The notes beneath the pieces were generated by a model. That model saw nothing but the letters and a program-made list of their open reading frames with translations. It did not search any database and was not told the origin of the DNA. A stretch of DNA of 64,000 bases from Amaurobius ferox (lineage: Eukaryota; Arthropoda; Arachnida; Araneae; Amaurobiidae). The translations under genes and the position numbers were made by a program. Shown here one piece after another: positions 55,285 to 64,000 of the stretch (position 1 is the first letter of the stretch; every line of letters starts with the position of its first letter). The stretch is from contig OX578140.1 in the NCBI GenBank assembly GCA_951213105.1, forward strand, positions 123,993,649 through 124,057,648, given 5' to 3'.

Positions 55285-55574
55285 TTGTTGTTGCTGAGAC
55301 CCAGACCGTCCGACTTACCAGAAATGTGTAAGGTAACTGTTTGGACGACCGGGAAGAGCCATCCAATTTAGACCAGAACCCAGTGGGGGGGAGGCATCCA
55401 GAGGGAGCGCACCCTTCTTCCCCTGTCACTAACATCTCGGAAGGACTTACGGACTCACATGTTTAACGTGATCGTACTCCGCATGAACACGGTGGTAGTT
55501 TTGGCAGCGGAGGAAATCGAACCCGGGCCTACCGAGTGCAATTCCCGCGCGCTAACCGCTGGGCTACCGCCCCC
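55285..55574 (-). mobile_element. tRNA-derived SINE, reverse copy
   Basis: Plus-strand start TTGTTGTTGCTGAGACCCAG; the head on the minus strand has GGTAGCCCAGCGGTTAGCGC and the B box GGTTCGATTTCC. Flanked by TTACAAAAGGCTG (55272-55284 and 55575-55587). Confidence 0.9.
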
Positions 55575-55587
55575 TTACAAAAGGCTG

Positions 55588-56163
55588 TGTAACCACTAGT
55601 TTTCTGCAGCTGTGATGCAAGCATTCAGTAATGGTTCCTTAAGACATGCAGAAAAGTTGATAAAGGGTGGAAGGGGCGATTTTAATCTAAGCCGCTGCCA
55701 AGAAATCGCAATTCCTATGGCGAAAAATGGAGGGAGCCTAGTTAGACAATGTCTATACCCCATAACAATCAGCTACGGAATAATTTTTATTTTAATTGGA
55801 CATTATTCGAAATATGTACATCAAATATTTCGAATAACGCAGCTATAAAGGGACTTTAGTGATATTGTCTAGTGCAAATTCAGTTTGGTCGACTTGCTTT
55901 GCGTCTCTTAACGGGGTTAAGAGTCACAAAGGGCTTCGAAAATTTTAGAAAATATTCAAATTATCACATAAAGTGTGTAAAAAAATTTCAGCAAAATATG
56001 GAGAGATTTTAAATAAAAATTGAAATAATAATTGCATCCATATTATATGATGAGATCACGTGACTCATTCTGACAACAAACGTATCAACGTAACAGTTTT
56101 TATGTAAAATAATTTTTTATGGAAATCGAACATAAATTTGTTAACCTTTTTACAAACACAAAA
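55588..56163. other. Spacer with HINE-C scrap
   Basis: About 55925-56075 repeats an internal HINE-C stretch (AGAAAATATTCAAATTATCA, AAATTGAAATAATAATTGCA). No gene. A 78-codon frame at 55612-55848 has no recognisable motif. Confidence 0.45.
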
Positions 56164-56288
56164 TCCACCTATAAGGGCGATCCCAAAACGCCCCTTACAG
56201 GCGGCGTCTCTAAAAAGTCACTTACATGCGGCTTTCCCGGAACTCCCCGTCTAGGCGGTGTTCCCAAAACGCTCCTTATAGGCAGTGT
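56164..56288 (+). repeat. GC-rich 27-bp tandem repeat
   Basis: About five diverged units with the core CTTATAGGCGGTGTTCCCAA AACGC (written here in two parts). It directly abuts the AT-rich minisatellite, so two unrelated arrays lie back to back. Confidence 0.75.
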
Positions 56289-56289
56289 C

Positions 56290-56812
56290 ATGTAATGTAA
56301 ATGCAATTCACGATATAAATATAATTATGTAAATGTGATTCACGATGTAAATATAATTATGTAAATGTAATTCACGATGTAAATATAATTATGTAAATAT
56401 AATTCACGATGTAAATATAATTATGTAAATATAATTCACGATGTAAATATAATTATGTAAATGTGATTCACGATGCAAATGTAATTATGTAAATGTAATT
56501 CACGATGTAAATATAATTATGTAAATGTAATTCACGATGTAAATATAATTCACGATGCAAATGCAATTATGTAAATGTAATTCACGATGTAAATATAATT
56601 ATGTAAATGTAATTCACGATGTAAATATAATTATGTAAATATAATTCACGATGTAAATATAATTATGTAAATATAATTCACGATGTAAATATAATTATGT
56701 AAATATAATTCACGATGTAAATGTAATTATGAAAATGTAATTCACGATGTAAATATAATTATGTAGATGTAATTCACGATGTAAATATAATTATGTAAAT
56801 GTAATTCCGGAA
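56290..56812 (+). repeat. 32-bp AT-rich minisatellite
   Basis: About 16 units alternating ATGTAAATATAATT and ATGTAAATGTAATTCACG, period 32 bp. Small variants (TGTGATTCACG, ATGCAAATGTAATT) recur in a pattern suggesting higher-order duplication of several units. Non-coding. Confidence 0.95.
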
Positions 56813-57420
56813 TTGTAATTGACTATGCCTCTCGTCTCTCGCTGTCGCCCGGGTCGTTTGCCCCCTTATATTCATTCTTGTGTAATCTCTTTTTGTGGGA
56901 TTCTACTTGTAACTTTTTATGCTCAAATTTCTCTTCTTTCTTTTCCATTCCATTATTTTTTGTCTAATATCAGCCATTTTAGTAACATCCATTATACTCC
57001 TCAAGCTGTAGATCATAAGACAATAATTGTGCCTGCATACTTTTTTATTAAAAGACACAAACAATTTCATATAAATTTTAATATTCAAATATATTCGAAA
57101 TATTTATTATTAATTATTCGTAATATGTATATTCACCAAAAATTATGTTTATAAATTATGCATTTATATTCATGACAAATTATCATATTTATATTCATAA
57201 AAAATATGACAAAAAACAGCTGTTAAATTTAACACCATTCGATGCAGCTGCATCTAATACATCGATATACAAATTTTCGGTTTTATCCGTGCAATATTGA
57301 GTGTGCTGTCAAATTTTATTTAAAATTCACGTGCGTTCCAAAGTGTCGAAATAAATTACTCATATATATAAATTAATAAATGGATAAATGAAGCTGAATT
57401 CAATATGAATTTAGGAGTTT
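56813..57420. other. No feature seen
   Basis: A 111-codon frame at 56819-57154 is open by chance in T-rich DNA and lacks any motif. Confidence 0.4.
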
Positions 57421-57744
57421 TGCCAGTTTTAAAAATGTTTTTGTATTTTATATTGTGTTTGTCGTGTTGAAAAGATCTATTTTTTAAAGGGCAATTAAAA
57501 TGCGATATCCAGGGTCAGTTCTGGAATATCCTGAGATTAATTAGACCAGTGTCTTTAGTTTAGAATGGATTATGACCCACTGCAAACACCCAACCATGCA
57601 GAGGGTCAACCTTCTCGTGCGGGAATCGGATTCGACTTCAGCAGAATGCCCAATGCAGACTTTTGCGATCTAGGAAACTTCAGTGTCCAATCACCGGTCT
57701 CTTGCATTCAGTGGCTGTCTTAGCCACCTAAGTTTACGGAGCTA
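57421..57744 (+). repeat. Repeat F, uninterrupted copy
   Basis: Runs across the site that holds the palindromic element in the other copy: GGATTATGACCCACTGCAAA then CACCCAACCATGCAGAGGG. This gives the empty-site sequence. Its right side is cut by the Tc1-like element at 57745. Confidence 0.75.
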
Positions 57745-59361
57745 CAACTCCGAGTCAAAATATTAGAATAAGGCATTTCATTTGTAATGTGAAATGCATT
57801 TAGCTTCATTTCAGCGTAGTAAATTTGAAAAAGAACAACTTTTGATGATTTAATAAATTTACAAGTTATTAAAGTAAATTAAAACTTTAAAAGATTTAAT
57901 TTCGAGTAAATATTGTAGTTTTTAACAATGGTTTTTATTGTTCAAAATATTAAAATACTAAAATAGGTGGTTCAAATAATCAGAATACTTCTGAATTTTC
58001 CGGAATGGTTCCCAAAGTTGCATACATTAAGCATAAAATTAGCTTCTGTTCTTTCATGTTTTTTTTGTTCATTTTGTGTAAAACATGGGTCGTTCGTCTG
58101 ACATAACGGCGTTTACAAAGAATCGTATTATTGATTTGCATAAACAAGGCCGTAATCAGCAATATATCACCAGTTACTTAAAATGTTCTCAATCAAATGT
58201 TAGTTGAGCAATAAAGCAGTATTTTAAAGATGGATATTTTGAAAACAATCGTCTGAATAGTGATCGAAAGCCACAAACTACTCCGAGAGATAATAGAAAG
58301 CTAAAGAATATTGCTAAGAAAAATCGTTTTAGAAGTGTAAGGTATTTGCATCGGAAGTGGAAAGAACACGACGTTGATGTGTATAAATCCACAACACTAA
58401 GGCGTCTGCATAAACTTGGATTTCATTCTCGTGTACCAAAGGTAAAACCTCTCATGACTAGTAAACAGAAAAGGGACAGAGTGAAGTGGTGCAAAAAAAA
58501 CTTTTATGGAGGTGTGGATGATTGGAAAAAGGTATTTTTCAGTGATGAGTGTATGTTCTGTGTATCATATGGTGATCAAGGTGTTTGTGTAAGGCGAATG
58601 AAGCAAGAAGCATATTACAAGGAATGCATGAAGCGGTCAGTGAAATCAGCAGCCAGCTGGAAGGCTATGTGTCACTTACGAAAGGATTAACTCTCAGATA
58701 TATCAAGAAATCCTTAATTTATTTCATGATACCATCGTCGGAAGATTTGTGTGATGACGATTGTTTCTCAACATGATTTAGCATCTTGCAACAGGTCATT
58801 TTCCATTATGAACTGGCTTACACAACACCAAATTAACGTACTTCCCTGGGTGGCTAATTCGCCGGATTTAAATCCATTCGAGAATTTGTGGGGAATAATG
58901 AAGAAAATACGTCAAGAAATTGCGCCATAAAACAAAGTTGATCTTATTTCCAGCATAACATTGATATGGTCATGTCTGGGCAGAAAATATTGTGAGCCAC
59001 TTTAACTAACTTGCCAAATAGAGTTGATGCTGTTATAAAATATAAAGGTGATGCTACGAAATATTAAAAAATCACTGTTTTTGATTTTAAAAAAAAAAAT
59101 AGCGTGATTTACAAAGCATTATTCTAATATTTTGAACAGGGTAAATGTTATTCTACTATTTTGATTTTGTTCCAAGTGTGAATAATCATTTTCATTTTTG
59201 TATTATTTCCGTTAATTTTTATGCTAAAATATTCAACAAATTGTGTAAATTCTTACATTATGAAATTTTCTCGTGTTTTACTTTTTGTATAAGCGATACA
59301 TAAAAAGCCATTTTTTAAAATTCATTGTTTACGATTATTCTAATTTTTTGACTCGGAATTG
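57745..59361 (+). mobile_element. Tc1-like transposon, both ends present, dead
   Basis: Ends CAACTCCGAGTCAAAA and TTTTTTGACTCGGAATTG are inverted repeats (about 28 bp, with TTAGAATAA/TTATTCTAA), flanked by TA (57743-57744 and 59362-59363). The 1617-bp length fits a Tc1 family element. The single transposase gene inside is broken. Confidence 0.9.
58085..58990 (+). pseudogene. Tc1-like transposase (DD34E type), degenerate
   Basis: Starts MGRSSDITAFTKNRIIDLHK, the N-terminal helix-turn-helix of Tc1 transposases. Codon 41 is TGA where neighbours suggest Trp. The frame continues through TTLRRLHKLGFHSRVPKVKP and WKKVFFSDECMF, holding the first catalytic Asp. After 58640 a deletion and frameshift destroy the VMVWG region. 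The second Asp region is decayed (QHDLASCN in place of a QDNAPCH-type motif), while LPWVANSPDLNPFENLWGIM with the catalytic Glu is still readable. At least one nonsense codon and two frame changes make it inactive. Confidence 0.9.
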
Positions 59362-59363
59362 TA

Positions 59364-59932
59364 TACTATCTTTTTCTATGGAGAATTAGCATGGGCGGAA
59401 CTAGGGAGGGTGTACATGCCCCAGGCACAGCAGGTACGTGGCTCTGATTTTGTGAGAAAATTGACACCAAACTCTGGCTTTGCTCCGGGTAAGAAAACAT
59501 TCTAACTTCGCCATTGGGATAAGAATCCTTAAATTTTAATAATTTCTTAATTTCTTTGAAATTTCACTCTATAAATACTGTATTGAAATCCTAAAATTGA
59601 TATTACAAACAAAACATAGAAGATTTAAACACAAAATATTTACTTTTTTTAAACATCATTTATAATGCAGTGATTAAAACATGGCAATTTTTTCTTAACA
59701 AGAAAGGTATGTAAATGAGTAATAACATCGTTCTAAATCAAATATGAAGTCAATAATGAAATATCAAATTTTGGGCAAAAGTTTTACCTTTACTACATCG
59801 CTGTTTGAAGAAGACCTTGGATGTTTTTTTAAATCCATCTATGAGCAAAAATATCGAACACCACCACACCTAACGCATCTGAGTTTCAAAACTAACAACT
59901 ATCTATTTGTAACACTAAAATAAAGCTCCTCC
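59364..59932. other. No feature seen
   Basis: Flank of the Tc1-like element; contains GGGCGGAACTAGGGAGGGTG near 59395, otherwise AT-rich and without a gene. Confidence 0.4.
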
Positions 59933-59991
59933 AAAATGTAGATAAAGGCGACAGAACATTAGTAATGTTCTGTCGCTTTTATCTACATTTT
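59933..59991. repeat. Long near-perfect hairpin 1
   Basis: Two 29-nt arms around a single base: AAAATGTAGATAAA... and ...TTTATCTACATTTT, with 28 of 29 positions complementary. Could be a tiny MITE-like palindrome or a hairpin RNA source. Confidence 0.85.
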
Positions 59992-60017
59992 CTTTATTGT
60001 TATTTCTACATTGTTCC

Positions 60018-60046
60018 GCAAGATGTAATGTTACATTACATCTTGC
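60018..60046. repeat. Perfect hairpin 2
   Basis: GCAAGATGTAATGT and ACATTACATCTTGC, 14 bp perfect around one T. Lies 26 bp after hairpin 1. Confidence 0.85.
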
Positions 60047-60179
60047 AGAACTGGACTATCGGATCGGATTTCGTCCTTCATGCTGCAGAGTTAAATTTTT
60101 AGGAGCACCCTTAATGACTTTCCTGACTTCAAATATCTGTCTCACTTCAGAGTTCTGACTGGGCATTTTTCGTTTATTT

Positions 60180-61260
60180 AGTCAATTAAACATTTAAGTG
60201 AGCGGCACCCCTAAAGTAGCAAATCTTATAAAAACTGAAATTATATACTTTCTTCCTATATACCGATCTATCAACCTTGAACCAATTTTAAAGTCTCGTT
60301 ATCATTGCAAAGTGCGTTTTTCTGTCATTTCACATTTCGAACGTTTTGGTGTGGAGCACCCATTAAATAAGCATTTTTGAAAAATACGTTTTTTCCCGAG
60401 GTTTTATCTATTGATTGACTCGTGCATCAAATTTCAATTCTTCATCTCTTATTTCACCTTTCGAACGTTTTGGAGTGGAACATCCCACTCTATAGAATAT
60501 TTTAGAAAAATTCTATTTTTTATACGACTTTACGATTGACACGTGTATCAAGTTTCAATTCCATATGCCATTTAAAATAAAACGTTTATCATTTATTTCG
60601 CAAATAGAACATTTTGGTGTGCGGCACCTCTAAAGAAGTAAATATTGGAAAACCGAAATTGTGCACTTTCTTCGTTTCGAACTATCTACCCTCGCATTCA
60701 ATTTATAATCTATATCTGATCGTAAAGTATATTTTTCTATCATTCACATTTCGAACGTTTTGGTGTACAGCATTCTTTCTACTAAAATTTTTTTGATAAA
60801 TTCGATTTTTTCTGAGTATCGTATTGGATAATTGACCTCTGTAAAACATTTGAAGTCTCCATTTCACGTAAAAGAAGACGTTTCTCCTTCTTACGGAAAA
60901 TCGAACATTTTGGCGTATATTACAAACCCTAACGTAGGAAATGTTGAAAAACAGAAATTGCGCACTTTCTTTCGAACTATCAACTCATGCATGGAATTTG
61001 AAGTCTCCATCTCATCACTAAGAATGCTATTCTACCGTTTCACATTTCGATGTTGAGTTCTCTACGGAACATTTTTTTTTAAAATTCGATTTTTGCAGTG
61101 GGTTTTAGTGAACGATTGACTCATGTACCAAATTGCAAAACTCTATCCACTTAAAAAGGCGTTCTTCAGTTATTCAGCAAAATGAATATTTTAGCGTGCA
61201 ACAGCCCTAAAGTATCAAATAATGATAAACTGAAATTATACACTTTCTTCTTTTTGATAT
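60180..61260 (+). repeat. Degenerate tandem array, about 145-bp unit
   Basis: The word TTTCGAACGTTTTGGTGTG and variants recur near 60338, 60462, 60607, 60755, 60903, 61041 and 61190. A second phrase (CTAAAG..AGTAAAT...CTGAAATT..ACTTTCTTC) appears at every second unit, suggesting an older 290-bp dimer. Short open frames here are by-products. Confidence 0.7.
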
Positions 61261-61293
61261 ATTTACCTTTATATTAAAATTAAAGTGTCTACT

Positions 61294-61890
61294 TCATTTC
61301 GAAGTTTGTTGGTAAAAGAAATCTGGGCTGGTAAATGGGATCTTAGGCATAGCAATAGGCTGCAGAATATCGTCGGCGTACAAGCGAGTCGTCAGATTGG
61401 CTTGCATCACAAGTCGAGAAGATCGATTGTCCCACGAGATGGCTCCCCAGACTGTCACACCACGTATGATGGCCATGTGCTGCTTGGCAACAAATGCGGT
61501 ATTGAAACATTGACCAGTCTTCCTTCACATACGTATGTGGTGGCTATCAGCACTGAGAGAGAAGCTGGATTTGTCGCTAAAGGCTTTTGGACGTAGACAA
61601 CATAGGCAGTCCCTCCAATCGGACACTGTCCAGGCTGACAAAGCTCGGCATCAATCCAGACGGCTGTACCTATGGTGAAGAGTCAGTGGTAGGCACCTTA
61701 ATGGACATAGACACATAATTCTACCTTCTGCCAGTCGACTCCGAATAGTATCCCTTAGTACAGGATGCATGGAGGATGGCAAATGCTGTTGTATGGCTGA
61801 TAGTGACGCCACTGATGTGGAAGCGGCTCTTCTTCTGATTGCACGATCCTATCGAGCAGGTTGTCTGTCCTGAGTCTCTGAGACGGTTAC
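61294..61890 (-). pseudogene. Tc1-like transposase relic (second family)
   Basis: On the minus strand, in broken frames, one reads TIRSRLAEGRI (N-terminal domain), WTVSDWR, FSDKSSFSLSADSHHIR (first catalytic Asp), FNTAFVAKQHMAIIRGVTVW and GAISWDNRSSRLVMQANLTT, then YADDILQPIAMP. This is the order of Tc1-type DDE transposases. It differs in sequence from 58085-58990. Stops and shifts interrupt it, and the second Asp and the Glu are missing beyond 61294. The plus-strand frame over the same bases (61285-61596) is a shadow. Confidence 0.8.
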
Positions 61891-61973
61891 ATGTGCCTTT
61901 TCTGAATGAACGTACAGTTCTGAAATTTTACATATAGACTAATATGAGATGTGCAAGAAGGTTTCTTTTCTTT

Positions 61974-62340
61974 TCTTAAACCCAGATCGTCCAACTTATC
62001 TGAAGGTCGTAAAGTAACTGTTTGGACAGTCGGGGTAGTGCGGCGGATCGAAAGAGCTCTGGAAGTCCCCGGCGTTTAGTAAGTGACAGCGAATAGGGTA
62101 TGAAATATCGAGCTTTGGGGGTTGGCGACCATCAGGAATTTGAGGGCATGGGAAGGGAGAGTGGCCGCCAGCATAGAGGGTGGGGTGACAAGGCTCGCGA
62201 AGCGAATTCCGGAGCAAGCTATTGGAAAGCGATCGCCGGCTCTGTGACTAGGGCCTATCAGGGCCCCATCCCGTCCTGGTTGTAACTAAATTTTTCTCTC
62301 ATTGCCCGGCTGGGCTCTCCTTGAAGGAGTAAGTAAGGAT
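61974..62340 (-). mobile_element. Diverged SINE tail and GC-rich unknown
   Basis: 61979-62040 matches the reversed SINE tail (AACCCAGATCGTCCAACTTA, GTAACTGTTTGGACAGTCGG). The GC-rich part to about 62340 does not match the other SINE copies and may be another family fused to the same tail. Confidence 0.45.
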
Positions 62341-63323
62341 CACTTCTAATTTAGAAATAGATATAATCGTCTGGATAACTCAATAGTGGGTCGTATGGCC
62401 AGTCGGAGATCTGTGGTTGGGTCCTCAGGGGAGATAGCAGTTTATTTGTGATGAACAAAATACTGCGTATTAAGGAAATAGTAATTCAAATCAAAATGCA
62501 TTTCGAAATAAAGTGTGACGCATTTTAAAATAAAATAAAACATGGCATGTTTTATGGGAAAAGCACCGTATAAAGGCTATCTATTTTGAAAAAAGATTTA
62601 TAAATCTTTCCTGAAGTCAGTTAGTTGCAAGTATATATCCTTCACGTATTTTTGGATGCGTCGGAAGTGCGCAAATGGAGCTACATATGCAAGAACCTGT
62701 TGATGGATATGAAACAGTCTTGTAGTTTTGACTACTATCTTTATTTCTTCTACCGACATGTAAGTTAACATATGTGGAATTAACGTTCGTTCCGGTTTGG
62801 AGACTTTGTTCGATTGATGTTTTTCTCAAGGTTTGATAGAATGTGTAACAGCAGAGGAAAAAAATCTAGATAGTAATGTTTCAGTTAACATTATCATGCA
62901 TTTTATCACATATATTGATCGTTTAGGTTTACTTTTCTCATAATTCGTAATGGAATGAAAAATACATATATTTTTTCGTGAGCTTTCATGCAGAAGATTT
63001 TCTTTTAAAATAATTCTTTAAAAATCTTTAAAATTTTGCTTTTTTATGTTGGTAACAACTTAGTGACACCGATGAATTAGATGCATTTGCTAAATCGTGT
63101 CATTTTATGTATCTTATAATAATTTAATTTATTTTTAATTTGCTAGACCCTTTTGGAAGTCCTAAAAGATTTAAACTTTGTACATATAGTATCAACCATC
63201 GAACGTAATGTAACAGAGGTGTATTTTCTATTGCTCTATAGGGGCGAAAAATGGGTTTAAAAAAAAAAAAATTCCAGGTCTTCCTGAAGCCCACGGTGAT
63301 CAAGCAGGCTGAATATTTCACTA
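62341..63323. other. Mostly featureless; one unassigned frame
   Basis: A 70-codon minus-strand frame at 62617-62829 (RKTSIEQSLQTGTNVNSTYV...) is Cys/Ser-rich and unrecognised; a pyrimidine tract precedes it on that strand, so it could be an exon, but nothing else supports this. Confidence 0.3.
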
Positions 63324-63606
63324 GGGCGGGACAACTCAGTGATTACAGCACAGGGATTGCACTTGGAGGATACGAGTTCGATTCCCGGCTCTGCTCAAAC
63401 TGTCCCAAGGTTCACGTAGAGTACGGGCACGTTAAATTTGTGGGCCTGAAAGTTCTTCCGAGAGGTTGGTGGTAGGTGAACGAGGGTACGCTCCCTGTGT
63501 ATATCCCCTCTTGGCTCCGGTCTAAATTGAGTGGCACTACCCAGGCCGTCCAAACAGATATCTTACATTTTCGGGTAGTTCGGACGATTTGAGTAAAAAA
63601 AAAAGA
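63324..63606 (+). mobile_element. tRNA-derived SINE, diverged subfamily
   Basis: tRNA-like head with ACTCAGTGATTACAGCAC and a B box GAGTTCGATTCCC (about 63376), then the shared body and a poly-A tail instead of (CAA)n. Distinct from the other copies in the head. Confidence 0.75.
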
Positions 63607-63654
63607 AAGTATCGTTCACTGGATTGAATCTAATTTTCATTTCTTCCCCTAGGG

Positions 63655-63933
63655 TTGAGACTCAGACCGTCCGACCTACCAGAAAGGTGTAAGGTAACTA
63701 TTTAGATGGTTGGGAAATGCCACCTAATTTAGACCGGAACCCAGTGGGGGAGGCATCCACAGGGACTGTACCGTCCTTACCCTACTATCAATCTCTCGGA
63801 AGGACTTACGGATCCACATGTTTAACGTGATCGTACCCCGTATGAACACGGCGGCAGTTTTGGCAGTGGCTGGAATCGAACCCGGGCTTACCGAGTGCAA
63901 CTCCAGCGCGCTAACCACTGGGCTACCGCGCCC
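63655..63933 (-). mobile_element. tRNA-derived SINE, reverse copy
   Basis: Flanked by a 13-bp perfect duplication TCTTCCCCTAGGG (63642-63654 and 63934-63946). The minus-strand head carries GGTAGCCCAGTGGTTAGCGC and the B box GGTTCGATTCC. The 63947-64000 end shows nothing. Confidence 0.9.
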
Positions 63934-64000
63934 TCTTCCCCTAGGGTGGAGAAAATTTGAGGAGGGGGTTAAAATTCTTCCTCCACCGTTCAGAAGTTAT

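Noticed and set aside
56819..57154. 111-codon frame after the minisatellite
   Set aside because: T-rich DNA, no motif, no plausible start context.
61285..61596. Plus-strand 103-codon frame
   Set aside because: Antisense shadow of the Tc1-like transposase relic on the minus strand.

Overview
This is eukaryotic nuclear DNA: AT-rich, gene-poor and built almost entirely from nested transposable elements. The mix is Ty3/gypsy and other LTR elements, Penelope-like, Tc1-like, piggyBac and hAT remnants, tRNA-derived SINEs, and Helentron-like non-autonomous repeats. It points to an arthropod, perhaps a chelicerate; that placement is inference from repeat content only. I see no complete host gene.

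Layout. 1-6.2 kb holds a putative LTR (1478-2701), a Helentron-like element (3223-4009) and a terminal-inverted-repeat element (4433-5891). 6371-14593 is a young Ty3/gypsy retrotransposon with two 895-bp LTRs, gag, pol and a 5-bp target duplication. It sits inside an older Helentron-like element. Its gag and pol are linked by a textbook -1 frameshift signal: slippery UUUAAAC, a 6-nt spacer, a perfect 10-bp stem and a possible pseudoknot. 15-33 kb is a mosaic of three Helentron-like families (here HINE-A, -B, -C), a deleted piggyBac (22356-23480), SINEs (one carrying a 5S rRNA-derived head), a solo LTR (30028-30543) and a hAT pseudogene (30777-31095).

The most unusual object is 33298-45383. 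It is a 12.1-kb, almost perfectly palindromic mobile element with two arms of about 6.03 kb around a 20-nt centre. It has a 6-bp target duplication (GACATA), AG...CT ends beginning with a tandem AGT, and one intact gene per arm. The gene encodes an approximately 371-aa protein with a PC4/SUB1-like single-stranded-DNA-binding domain. Ends and duplication length fit a Polinton/adintovirus-type element. No polymerase, integrase, ATPase or capsid gene is present, so I read it as a defective, inverted-duplicated (snap-back) derivative mobilised in trans.

46-64 kb holds another HINE-B, two Penelope-like fragments (one split twice by the same inserted repeat family), LTR remnants, SINEs, a 32-bp minisatellite (56290-56812), a dead Tc1 element with both ends (57745-59361), two adjacent perfect hairpins (59933-60046), a degenerate tandem array (60180-61260) and a second Tc1-like transposase relic (61294-61890).

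Few reading frames look functional: retrotransposon gag and pol, and the two identical palindrome genes. The rest is broken or non-coding.
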